A DNA stretch of 45,589 nt, taken from assembly GCA_900543815.1 (NCBI GenBank), contig UQST01000024.1, positions 1 to 45,589 on the forward strand. The letters run 5' to 3'. Shown here one piece after another: positions 1 through 7,471 of the stretch. Both the position numbers and the translations under genes were made by a program. Origin of the DNA: an uncultured Prevotellaceae bacterium (GTDB taxonomy: Bacteria; Bacteroidota; Bacteroidia; Bacteroidales; Bacteroidaceae). Position 1 is the stretch's first letter. Every line of letters starts with the position of its first letter. The notes under the pieces are model-generated. The model was not told the DNA's origin. It made no database searches and was given only the letters and a program-made list of their open reading frames with translations.

Positions 1-6
1 TTGACG

Positions 7-71
7 ATGAAGTATAGCTTCTATCGTCAATGAAGCACTACTCCTATCGCATATGAAGTACTACTCCTGTT
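7..71. repeat. 23-bp imperfect tandem repeat, three units
   Basis: Units begin at 7, 30 and 53, each with ATGAAG followed about 9 bp later by CTTCTATCG, CTCCTATCG or CTCCTGTT. The spacing is 23 bp. The array may extend left of the window. It resembles in design the 22-bp arrays found in other gaps of this window. Confidence 0.6.
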
Positions 72-94
72 TTTACACCACATTTTTGGGTGTG

Positions 95-163
95 TGCCAA
101 TCAAACTCCTCTCCCTGTCATTTTCCGCCACCCATTCCATGCGGAGACAGGAGCTATTTGGCA
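95..163. other. Long imperfect hairpin
   Basis: Three nested stems can be read: TGCCAA (95-100) with TTGGCA (158-163); CTCCCTGTC (111-119) with GACAGGAG (146-153), with one bulge; and TCCGC (124-128) with GCGGA (141-145). It lies about 155 nt upstream of the sppA start and could be a structured leader or small RNA. There is no poly-T tail, so I do not call it a terminator. Confidence 0.35.
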
Positions 164-318
164 TGCCGACAAACCTTTTCCCTGCCCGCCCCCAACTAAT
201 CGGACGAAAAACTTGCATATGCTGGGGAAAACTCCTAATTTTGTGCTTAACTTACTATAAATTACAGAAGCGCGCGCGTAAGACGCATGCTTCGGGACGT
301 CAAACGGAAAAGAAGAAA

Positions 319-2088
319 ATGAAAGATTTCATCAAGCAGACCATGGCCGTGGTGGTGGGAATGGTACTGGTGAGCATCATCATGGGTGTGCTCACCATCG
401 TATCGATGGCAGGAATGATTGCCAGCGAAGGCATGTCAGCACCCATCGAGAAGAAGTCGGTACTGCGCATCTGCCTGCAAGGCACTATGACCGAGCGTGC
501 ACAGGAGCCCAACCCACTGATGCAGTTGGGCGGAAGCATGACCCAGCAGATAGCGCTCGACGAGGCGCTGACGGCCTTGGATAAGGCTGCCAAGAACGAC
601 AAGATAGAGGGCATATATCTGGAGGGAGGAGTCTTGGCTGCCTATCCCGCACAGGCACAGGAGTTGCGCCAGGCCCTGCTCCGATTCAAGAAGAGCAGCA
701 AGTGGATAGTGGCCTATGCTGACACCTACTCGCGCATGTCATACTACCTCTGCTCGGTGGCCGACCGCGTGTACCTCAACCCCATAGGTATGATGGAATG
801 GAGCGGACTGTCGAGCAACCCCATGTTCTACACAGGACTGATGAAGAAGGCAGGTGTAAGGATGCAGGTGTTCAAAGTGGGCACCTACAAGAGTGCCGTG
901 GAGCCTTTCATAGCCGACAAGATGAGCGATGCCAACCGCGAGCAGGTGGCCAGCTACCAGCAGAGCATCTGGCAGAACATGCTGAAGGAAGTGGCCAAGA
1001 GCCGCAAGACCACAGCCGGGGCGCTTGACCAGTTGGCCGACAGCCTGACCGTACTCTCTGCCCCCCAGGTGAGCGTGGAGGGCGGACTGATAGACAAGAC
1101 CTGCTATCTGAGCGAAGTGAAAAAGGAGCTGAAGAAGCGCACCAATACGCCCGAAGACAAGAGCCTGCGGTTCGTGAGCCTCACCGATATGGCCAAGGCC
1201 GAGACCCTGAACGAGAAGGTGGCCGATGAGGTGGCCGTATATTATGCCTGCGGAGAGATAAAGGACGAGGTGACTGCAGGACTGAGCCAGGAGAGCGTGA
1301 TTACGGCCAGCCAGATGACCAAGGACCTGCAGGACCTGCGCGAGGACGATAAGGTGAAGGCCGTGGTGCTGAGGGTCAACAGCCCGGGCGGTTCGGCCTA
1401 TGCCAGCGAACAGATATGGCACGAGGTGCAACTGCTCAGCCAAGAGAAGCCCGTGATAGTGAGCATGGGAGCCATGGCGGCCAGCGGAGGATACTACATC
1501 AGCTGCGGAGCCAAGAAGGTATTTGCCGAGCCCACCACCCTGACGGGAAGCATAGGCATCTTCGGCATGATACCCGACCCCTCGGAACTCATGACCGAGA
1601 AGCTGGGACTGAAGTTTGATGTGGTGAAGACCAACAAGTTGAGCGACTTCGGAGCCATGGGCCGGCCCCTCAACGAGGCCGAGTGCCGCATGATGCAGGC
1701 TTATGTCAACAAGGGCTACGAGCTCTTCACTGGCCGCGTGGCACAGGGACGACACATGCCCCAAGACAGCGTGAAGGCCGTGGCCGAGGGACGTGTGTGG
1801 ACAGGCGAGCAGGCCCTGAAGATAGGACTGGTGGATAAGTTGGGCAACCTGGACGATGCTGTGGCAGCAGCTGCCAAGGCCGCACACGTGGAGAAGTACA
1901 GCATAGGGCGCTATCCAGCTCCCGCACCCTGGTACGCCTCCCTGCTCCAGGACAAGAAAGCAGACTATCTGGACAGCCAACTGCGTGCAGCCCTGGGCGA
2001 CCTCTACCCCGCCTTCAGCCTCATACGCAACATCAGGAGCCAAAACCCCATACAAGCACGTATGCCCATCATACCCGAATTCGAATAA
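319..2088 (+). CDS. sppA: Signal peptide peptidase SppA, 67K type
   Basis: This is an inner-membrane serine protease that degrades signal peptides left after preprotein cleavage (family S49). The ATG at 319 is chosen because MKDFIKQTMAVVVGMVLVS begins a typical N-terminal membrane anchor; the frame stays open upstream without protein-like content. The 589-aa length fits the long double-domain SppA type. The expected Ser-Lys dyad is visible: Lys191 in GTYKSAVEPF and Ser389 in MAASGGYY, followed by the TGSIGIFG segment. It heads a tight run with lpxK (24-bp gap), purine phosphorylase and thiL, probably one operon. The family and catalytic residues are secure; co-transcription is inferred from spacing. 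Confidence 0.95.
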   Translation: MKDFIKQTMAVVVGMVLVSIIMGVLTIVSMAGMIASEGMSAPIEKKSVLRICLQGTMTERAQEPNPLMQLGGSMTQQIALDEALTALDKAAKNDKIEGIYLEGGVLAAYPAQAQELRQALLRFKKSSKWIVAYADTYSRMSYYLCSVADRVYLNPIGMMEWSGLSSNPMFYTGLMKKAGVRMQVFKVGTYKSAVEPFIADKMSDANREQVASYQQSIWQNMLKEVAKSRKTTAGALDQLADSLTVLSAPQVSVEGGLIDKTCYLSEVKKELKKRTNTPEDKSLRFVSLTDMAKAETLNEKVADEVAVYYACGEIKDEVTAGLSQESVITASQMTKDLQDLREDDKVKAVVLRVNSPGGSAYASEQIWHEVQLLSQEKPVIVSMGAMAASGGYYISCGAKKVFAEPTTLTGSIGIFGMIPDPSELMTEKLGLKFDVVKTNKLSDFGAMGRPLNEAECRMMQAYVNKGYELFTGRVAQGRHMPQDSVKAVAEGRVWTGEQALKIGLVDKLGNLDDAVAAAAKAAHVEKYSIGRYPAPAPWYASLLQDKKADYLDSQLRAALGDLYPAFSLIRNIRSQNPIQARMPIIPEFE

Positions 2089-2112
2089 GCAAAGACACAC
2101 ACAACCCGGCAA

Positions 2113-3216
2113 ATGGAAGGCGACCACATAAGGATAAACAGATGGCTGATGCCCCTCAGCTGGTTCTACGGAACAGCCACGGCTCTTCGCAACACCTTAT
2201 ATAATATAGGGGTGCTGAAGAGCCACACCTACGGCATACCCATCATCGACGTGGGCAACATCACCGTGGGCGGGACAGGCAAGACACCCCACATAGAGTA
2301 TCTGGTGCGCCTGCTCAGCCCCCATTACCGCGTGGCCATCCTAAGCCGGGGATACAAGCGTAAGAGTCGCGGGTACGTGCTGGCCACAGCCGACACGCCC
2401 ATGCAGCAGATAGGCGACGAGCCGTGGCAGATGAAGCAGAAGTTCCCCCACATACACGTGGCCGTGGATGCCGACCGCTGCCGGGGCATCAGGCACCTCT
2501 GCACCGACCAGGCCACCCGTGACGTGCAGGTCATCCTGCTCGACGATGCCTTCCAGTACCGCAGGGTGAAACCTGGGCTCAACATCCTGCTGGTAGATTA
2601 CCACCGCATGATTACCGACGACCGTCTGCTGCCCGCAGGACGACTGCGCGAGAAACCCGAGGGGAAGGACAGGGCCGACCTGGTGGTGGTGACCAAATGC
2701 CCCGCAAACATCAATCCCATGGGCTTCCGCGTGCTGCGCTCGGCACTCAAGCTGAAGCCCTTCCAGAGTCTGTTCTACAGCACCATACGCTACGGACAGC
2801 CCGTGCATATCGACCATACCAGCACGCTCAGGCTCGACGAGCTGAAGGCCACAGGCATGCACGTGCTGCTGCTCTCGGGCATAGGCAATCCCCTGCAGAT
2901 GGAGCAGGACATGAGGCGATACACCAGGCATATCACTCCCCTGGCATTCCCCGACCACCACTACTTCAGCCCCCAGGACCTGCAGCTCGTACAGAACACC
3001 TTCGACCGGATGCCCGAACCAAAGGCCATCATCACCACCGAGAAGGACGCCAGCCGACTGCGCCACACGCCTCATCTGCCGGCCGATCTGCGCGAGAACA
3101 TCTACGTGCTCCCCATCGAGGTGGAGATAATGAGAAACGAAAGCAAGACGTTCAATCAAAAAATAAAAGACTATGTACGCCAAAATCCAAGAAACAGCAG
3201 CCTGGCTCAAGGCTAA
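2113..3216 (+). CDS. lpxK: Tetraacyldisaccharide 4'-kinase (lipid A synthesis)
   Basis: LpxK phosphorylates the 4' position of the lipid A disaccharide precursor at the inner membrane, the sixth step of the Raetz pathway. The 367-aa protein starts with a hydrophobic N-terminal segment (WLMPLSWFYGTATALRNTLY). It then has the P-loop GNITVGGTGKTP (residues 49-59) and the DDAFQYRR segment typical of the family. The C-terminal end overlaps the next gene by 44 nt in another frame, which suggests translational coupling. The presence of lpxK supports a Gram-negative with lipid A. The identification is very secure. Confidence 0.95.
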   Translation: MEGDHIRINRWLMPLSWFYGTATALRNTLYNIGVLKSHTYGIPIIDVGNITVGGTGKTPHIEYLVRLLSPHYRVAILSRGYKRKSRGYVLATADTPMQQIGDEPWQMKQKFPHIHVAVDADRCRGIRHLCTDQATRDVQVILLDDAFQYRRVKPGLNILLVDYHRMITDDRLLPAGRLREKPEGKDRADLVVVTKCPANINPMGFRVLRSALKLKPFQSLFYSTIRYGQPVHIDHTSTLRLDELKATGMHVLLLSGIGNPLQMEQDMRRYTRHITPLAFPDHHYFSPQDLQLVQNTFDRMPEPKAIITTEKDASRLRHTPHLPADLRENIYVLPIEVEIMRNESKTFNQKIKDYVRQNPRNSSLAQG

Positions 3217-3982
3217 AATGCCCTGTCAGCCACAGACAGCCATCATATTGGGCACAGGACTCGGACATCTGGCCGAGCACATCGAGAAGGTGCTCTGCAT
3301 CCCCTATTCCGAGATACCCAACTTCCCTGTATCTACCGTAGAGGGCCACAGCGGACAGCTCATCTTCGGCCGCCTGGGAGGCAAGGACGTGATGGCCATG
3401 GAGGGACGCTTCCACTATTATGAGGGATACAACATGCAGCAGGTCACCTTCCCCATACGCGTGATGTACGAACTGGGCATCAAGACCCTCTTCGTGAGCA
3501 ACGCGGCAGGAGGCACCAACCCCAACTTCCACATCGGCGACGTGATGATCATCACCGACCACATCAATTTCATGCCTGAGAATCCCCTGCACGGCCCCAA
3601 CGTGCCCACTGGTCCACGCTTCCCCGACATGAGCGAGGCATACAGCCACCGCCTGGTGAAACTGGCCGACGAGATAGCGGCCGAGAAGGGCATAAAGGTA
3701 CAGCACGGAGTGTATCTGGCCACACAGGGCCCCACCTATGAGACTCCCAGCGAGTACCGCATGTTCGGCCTCTGGGGAGCCGATGCCGTGGGCATGAGCA
3801 CGGTACCCGAGGTAATCGTGGCACACCACTGTGGCATACAGGTGTTCGGAGTGAGCGTCATTACCGACATGGGCGTGAGCGGACAGATAGTGAAGGTGAC
3901 ACACGAGGAGGTGCAGCGAGCCGCCAACGAGGCCCAGCCACGCATGGCCGCCATCATGGAAGAGATGATACGTCGCTCATAA
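3173..3982 (+). CDS. punA: Purine nucleoside phosphorylase I
   Basis: The enzyme cleaves inosine or guanosine with phosphate to the base and ribose-1-phosphate in purine salvage (cytoplasm). The 269-aa length matches trimeric PNP. Visible family motifs are ILGTGLG (phosphate loop, residues 25-31), GRFHYYEGY, SNAAGGTNP, TQGPTYETPSEYRM (substrate site) and MSTVPEVIVAHHCG. The ATG at 3173 lies inside the 3' end of lpxK. This start keeps the full N-terminal helix MYAKIQETAAWLKAKM of the family, so the overlap looks real. Close homologues of the trimeric class include guanosine-inosine-specific enzymes, so exact base preference is not settled. Confidence 0.93.
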   Translation: MYAKIQETAAWLKAKMPCQPQTAIILGTGLGHLAEHIEKVLCIPYSEIPNFPVSTVEGHSGQLIFGRLGGKDVMAMEGRFHYYEGYNMQQVTFPIRVMYELGIKTLFVSNAAGGTNPNFHIGDVMIITDHINFMPENPLHGPNVPTGPRFPDMSEAYSHRLVKLADEIAAEKGIKVQHGVYLATQGPTYETPSEYRMFGLWGADAVGMSTVPEVIVAHHCGIQVFGVSVITDMGVSGQIVKVTHEEVQRAANEAQPRMAAIMEEMIRRS

Positions 3983-4012
3983 AGGACGAACGAACAGCTA
4001 CTATTTACACAA

Positions 4013-5083
4013 ATGGAAATATCCGAACTGGGTGAGTTCGGCCTCATCAGCCAGCTCACCTCCGACATCAAGCTGGAAAACGAGTCCAGCATCAAGGGCG
4101 TGGGAGACGACTGTGCCATATTGGCACCAGCCGAAGGCATGCGCACACTTGTCACCACCGACCTGCTGATGGAGGGTGTGCACTTCGACCTCACCTATGT
4201 GCCACTCTACTGCCTGGGATACAAGGCCGTGATGGTGAACCTGAGCGACGTGTATGCCATGGGCGGCACGCCACGACAGATAACCGTAAGCCTGGCCATC
4301 AGCCGCCGGTTCAGAGTGGAGGACATCGCCGAGATATACCGCGGCATGCGGATGGCATGCGCCAAACATCATGTGGATATCGTGGGAGGCGACACCACCA
4401 GCAGCTTCACAGGACTGGCCATCAGCATCACAGCCATAGGCGAGGCCAGACCCGAGGAGATAGTATGCCGCGACGGGGCACAGGATACCGACCTCATATG
4501 CGTGAGCGGCAACCTGGGAGCAGCCTATATGGGACTACAACTGCTGGAACGCGAGAGAGCCGTATATAACCAGCAGCTGGCCGAGGCCAAGAAATCGGGC
4601 AACAAGGACGAAATGGCACGATTGCAGGACTTCCAGCCCGACGTGAGCGGACGAGAGTACCTGCTGGAGCGCCAGCTGAAGCCCGAGGCACGTGCCGACA
4701 TCATAGCCACTCTGCGCCAGGCTGGCATCCACCCCACCAGCATGATGGACATAAGCGACGGCCTGAGCAGCGAACTGATGCACATCTGCACCCAAAGCCA
4801 CGTGGGCTGCCGCGTGTATGAGGAGCGCATCCCGCTCGACTACCAGACTGCCGCCATGGCCGAGGAACTGAACATGAACGTATCCACCTGCGCCCTCAAC
4901 GGCGGGGAAGACTACGAACTGCTCTTCACCGTCCCCCTGGCCGCCAACGAGACCGTAAGCCAGTTGGAGGACATCAAGGTGATAGGCTACATCACGCCCG
5001 AGGCTCAGGGACGCAAGCTCATCAGCCGCGACGGAAACGAATTCGAACTCAAGGCGCAGGGCTGGAACCCGCTGAAGGAATAA
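4013..5083 (+). CDS. thiL: Thiamine-monophosphate kinase
   Basis: ThiL makes thiamine pyrophosphate from thiamine monophosphate and ATP, the last step of cofactor synthesis. The 356-aa protein shows the ATP/Mg motifs of the PurM/ThiL fold: GVGDDCAIL near residue 28, TTDLLMEGVHFD, NLSDVYAMGG, VGGDTTSS and MDISDGLSSEL. The stretch around residues 180-220, rich in Glu, Lys and Gln, is longer than in E. coli ThiL, as I recall for Bacteroidetes versions. It is the last gene of the sppA run, 30 nt after punA. No TPP riboswitch is visible upstream, and the other thiamine genes are not in this window. Confidence 0.93.
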   Translation: MEISELGEFGLISQLTSDIKLENESSIKGVGDDCAILAPAEGMRTLVTTDLLMEGVHFDLTYVPLYCLGYKAVMVNLSDVYAMGGTPRQITVSLAISRRFRVEDIAEIYRGMRMACAKHHVDIVGGDTTSSFTGLAISITAIGEARPEEIVCRDGAQDTDLICVSGNLGAAYMGLQLLERERAVYNQQLAEAKKSGNKDEMARLQDFQPDVSGREYLLERQLKPEARADIIATLRQAGIHPTSMMDISDGLSSELMHICTQSHVGCRVYEERIPLDYQTAAMAEELNMNVSTCALNGGEDYELLFTVPLAANETVSQLEDIKVIGYITPEAQGRKLISRDGNEFELKAQGWNPLKE

Positions 5084-5165
5084 CCAGCCTCACCACTCCA
5101 ATAAGGCGGCATCTGACTGTATATATAATATAATAGTACGCGCGCGATTCCTCGTATTACAATCC

Positions 5166-5311
5166 TTTCCGAAGAAGGAATTTTTCTGAAAGAGGGACAT
5201 ATCGGAAGAGTTTGACGTTCATTTCAGAACGGTTTAAGCTCATATCGGAATGAAGTGAAGCTCACTTCAGAAGAGTTAAAGACTCGCTTCGGAATGATAA
5301 GGAAGGAGATA
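5166..5311. repeat. Imperfect tandem array, C-N-GAA boxes, 17 then 22 bp spacing
   Basis: Boxes of the form TTCNGAA or ATCGGAA have their C-N-GAA cores at 5169, 5186, 5203, 5225, 5246, 5268 and 5290. The spacings are 17, 17, 22, 21, 22 and 22 bp. Between boxes the text drifts around GAGTTTAAGCTCA. It lies between two plus-strand genes and belongs to the same design class as the arrays at 18797, 25161, 25493 and 32787. Confidence 0.75.
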
Positions 5312-5477
5312 ATTATCGCGCGGGCTATATACAGGCAGATGCCGCCTCTTTTCGTACCCAGGCGAAAGTCATATGGCAGAAAGACGAGAACGGCACTCCT
5401 GCCCCGCTTCTGTACGGATTTCTACAAGCAGCAACACTTTTTCACCCCTCAAGCCACACATTTTACAGAAATTAGCA

Positions 5478-5485
5478 TACCTTTG
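5478..5485 (+). promoter_or_regulatory. Probable -7 box TACCTTTG for cutC
   Basis: The box matches the Bacteroidetes TAnnTTTG consensus and ends 8 nt before the cutC ATG. If used, the transcript would have almost no leader. I do not see a good TTTG -33 box at 19-21 bp upstream. Confidence 0.5.
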
Positions 5486-5493
5486 ACACCATT

Positions 5494-6177
5494 ATGAAAA
5501 CTGACAACAAGCGAAACAGAATATTGGAAGTATGCTGTGCCGACCTGCAGAGCGTGAGGGCTGCTGTGGAAGGCGGCGCCCAAAGGATAGAATTGTGCCA
5601 GGCACTCGAACTGGATGGTGTGACACCCTCGGCAGGCATGATAGAATGGGCCGTGGAGCAGGGGGTGCGCGTACACGTGCTCATACGTCCGCGCGGAGGA
5701 GATTTCGTATATTCGCCCGATGAGGTGCGCTGCATGATGAATGACGTGCGCATTGCCCACATGCTGGGAGCCTCGGGCGTAGTGATAGGAGCGCTCACCC
5801 CCGAGGGGGACATCGACACCAACGTGTGCGGCTGGCTCATGGGACAAGCCCAGAGCATGAGCGTAACCTTCCACCGGGCCTTCGACCAGTGCCGCAACCC
5901 ACAGCAGGCTCTCGAGGACATCATCTCCATGGGTTGCCACAGGCTGCTCACATCGGGACAGGCGGCAAACGTGACCGAAGGGACTGAAATGCTGGCCCGG
6001 CTTGTAAAGCAAGCGGCTGGCCGCATCACCATCTTGCCCGGTTGTGGAATAAGCCCCGAAAACGCCCACACAATCATCAGCCGCACAGGTGTCCACGAGC
6101 TTCACGGTTCGCTCCGCAAGAACGGCCATACAGATGCCGAGACCGTACGCCGCACCCTTGAGGAGATGAGGAGGTAA
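5494..6177 (+). CDS. cutC: CutC family copper homeostasis protein
   Basis: This is a cytosolic TIM-barrel protein of the CutC family. It has been linked to copper tolerance, but its biochemical role is unsettled. The 227-aa length fits. Family motifs seen are LEVCCADLQSVRAAVEGGAQ at the N terminus, RIELCQALELDGVTPS, VLIRPRGGDFVYS, GVVIGALTPEGDID, VTFHRAFDQC and RLLTSGQ. The start follows a likely promoter box by 8 nt, suggesting a near-leaderless message. It stands alone: the next gene is 327 nt away. Copper binding itself cannot be read from the sequence. Confidence 0.93.
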   Translation: MKTDNKRNRILEVCCADLQSVRAAVEGGAQRIELCQALELDGVTPSAGMIEWAVEQGVRVHVLIRPRGGDFVYSPDEVRCMMNDVRIAHMLGASGVVIGALTPEGDIDTNVCGWLMGQAQSMSVTFHRAFDQCRNPQQALEDIISMGCHRLLTSGQAANVTEGTEMLARLVKQAAGRITILPGCGISPENAHTIISRTGVHELHGSLRKNGHTDAETVRRTLEEMRR

Positions 6178-6504
6178 GAAGAGAAAAGACGGGGAGTACC
6201 TGGAGCAATAATACAACACGCCCGACTGCCTCCCAGTGAACTCAACAGCTGCCTCCTGCGGACCAATCAATTATCCCACGCAGACTCACAAAAAACTCGT
6301 ACGAGCTCACCAAAAAGCCCGCGCGGGCAGAAAGAAGTGATGGAGCCAGCCTCACAATCTTATTACATTTCTGACGCAATATTGCTTTTAACCGAAAATT
6401 CCGCCTTCTTCCCCTTCGCCTTATCCGCAGAAATGCTTAAATTTACATATCGCAAGCCCCCAGGAGGGCTGATTTGACATGCTATAAACTAACGAAGAGA
6501 CAAT
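6178..6504. other. 327-bp gap between cutC and the propeller gene
   Basis: No gene is supported. The notable content is a pair of perfect palindromes with centres exactly 22 bp apart (6296-6328). I found no TAnnTTTG box that I trust in front of 6505. Confidence 0.5.
6281..6328. repeat. Two 22-bp units with phased palindromes
   Basis: Two adjacent units (6281-6302, 6303-6324) share the pattern CTCAC(A/C)AAAAA. Each ends in a perfect palindrome: CTCGTACGAG centred at 6300/6301 and GCCCGCGCGGGC centred at 6322/6323. The 22-bp spacing matches the arrays in other gaps. Confidence 0.55.
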
Positions 6505-7422
6505 ATGAGAAAACTCTGGATAGTGGCAGCTCTGCTGCCCCAACTGGCCATGGCTCAGGTGTTCACTTCCGTCAAGATGGAGAAGGTGAGCGGTTCGGAG
6601 CCAGGAGATGTACGCACGGCTGGCATAAGCCGCGACGGACGGTTTGCTTTCATCACCACGATGAGCAACCAAGGACTGGAGCGTGTAGCGCTGGACGGCG
6701 GCAAGCGCCAGAGGCTGACCGACGCCGAAGGGGCAGGATATGCGCCCGTGGTGAGCGATGACGGGAAGCTGGTGATGTTCTGCCATGACTCCATGAGCCC
6801 CAACCATCTGAGACTGACTGCCGTGGAAGTGGCCGATGCAGAGACGGGCACCACAGAACGGATAGCCCAGCCGAGCCACGAATATGTGTCGTTCCGACTG
6901 AACGGGCAGATGGCCGAGGTGGAAGCCGGAGGGCAAAGCGTGCGCAGGAAGGTGAGCGCCAGGAAGTGCGCGGCCGACCATCGTCCCACCGTCACCTGCA
7001 ACGACCTGAAGCTGCAGCTCACGCGTGACGGCCATACCGTGACACTCACGCCCAACGGCGATGACGAGGACACCCGCTACATCTGGGCCAGCATCTCGCC
7101 CGACGGCACGCGCATCCTCTATCATGTGTCCTCCGAGGGCACCTACGTGTGCGACCTCGAGGGCGAGAACGTGCAGTTTGTAGCCTTCGACTGTCTGGCA
7201 CCCCAATGGTATGACGACAACACCATAGTGGGTATGAAGACGCGTGATGACGACCTCACCATCGCCTCAAGCGCCATAGTGGCCTACACGCTCGACGGAG
7301 CGCGCCAGCAGCTCACGTCTGATAATGACGTGCTCCTCTACCCCTTCTGCTCGTCCCAGGCACGCAGGATAGTGTGTGCCCGAGGCAACGGAGAGATGGT
7401 GGTGCTGAACGTGAACAAGTGA
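6505..7422 (+). CDS. Secreted beta-propeller (PD40/TolB-like) protein
   Basis: The 305-aa protein has a cleavable signal peptide (MRKLWIVAALLPQLAMA, cut before QVF). Repeats follow of the kind seen in TolB-like and prolyl-peptidase propellers: ISRDGRFAFITT near residue 42, VVSDDGKLVMFCHD near 92, and ISPDGTRILYHVSSEGTYVCDLEG near 193. No catalytic domain follows the propeller, so it is probably a binding or scaffold protein of the periplasm or surface. It lies 49 bp before a secreted amidase and is probably co-transcribed, hinting at a cell-wall role. That last point is inference only. Confidence 0.75.
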   Translation: MRKLWIVAALLPQLAMAQVFTSVKMEKVSGSEPGDVRTAGISRDGRFAFITTMSNQGLERVALDGGKRQRLTDAEGAGYAPVVSDDGKLVMFCHDSMSPNHLRLTAVEVADAETGTTERIAQPSHEYVSFRLNGQMAEVEAGGQSVRRKVSARKCAADHRPTVTCNDLKLQLTRDGHTVTLTPNGDDEDTRYIWASISPDGTRILYHVSSEGTYVCDLEGENVQFVAFDCLAPQWYDDNTIVGMKTRDDDLTIASSAIVAYTLDGARQQLTSDNDVLLYPFCSSQARRIVCARGNGEMVVLNVNK

Positions 7423-7471
7423 GCGGAAAAGCATCTGAACCGAATAAAGAACAATACACGAAAGGACACAC

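Larger units (their letters stand above)
1..318. other. Noncoding leader region upstream of sppA
   Basis: I see no convincing gene here. An open frame runs through it from 94 into sppA, but its upstream part has no protein-like features, and the sppA signal anchor begins at 319. The stretch holds a three-unit 23-bp repeat at its left end (7-71), a long imperfect hairpin (95-163) and a CG-alternating tract near 274-281. No clear TAnnTTTG promoter box was found. Confidence 0.6.
5084..5493. other. 410-bp gap between thiL and cutC
   Basis: No supported gene. It contains an AT stretch followed by CGCGCGCG (about 5117-5148), a 17-22 bp spaced repeat array (5166-5311) and a probable cutC promoter box at 5478-5485. 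A short frame at 5255-5497 is composed of array sequence and is not a gene. Confidence 0.6.

Noticed and set aside
94..318. N-terminal extension of sppA to 94
   Set aside because: The 75 extra residues precede the membrane anchor and have no conserved features; part is encoded by the 95-163 hairpin.
739..2127. Long antisense open frame opposite sppA
   Set aside because: It is rich in His, Val, Leu and Gly with no domain motifs, as expected from the codon bias of the opposite strand. SppA on the plus strand has intact catalytic motifs.
3983..4012. TPP riboswitch before thiL
   Set aside because: The gap is only 30 nt and lies within an operon, too short for the TPP aptamer.
5255..5497. Possible 80-aa gene before cutC
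   Set aside because: The frame is made of the repeat array and has no recognisable protein features. The real cutC start follows a promoter box at 5478.
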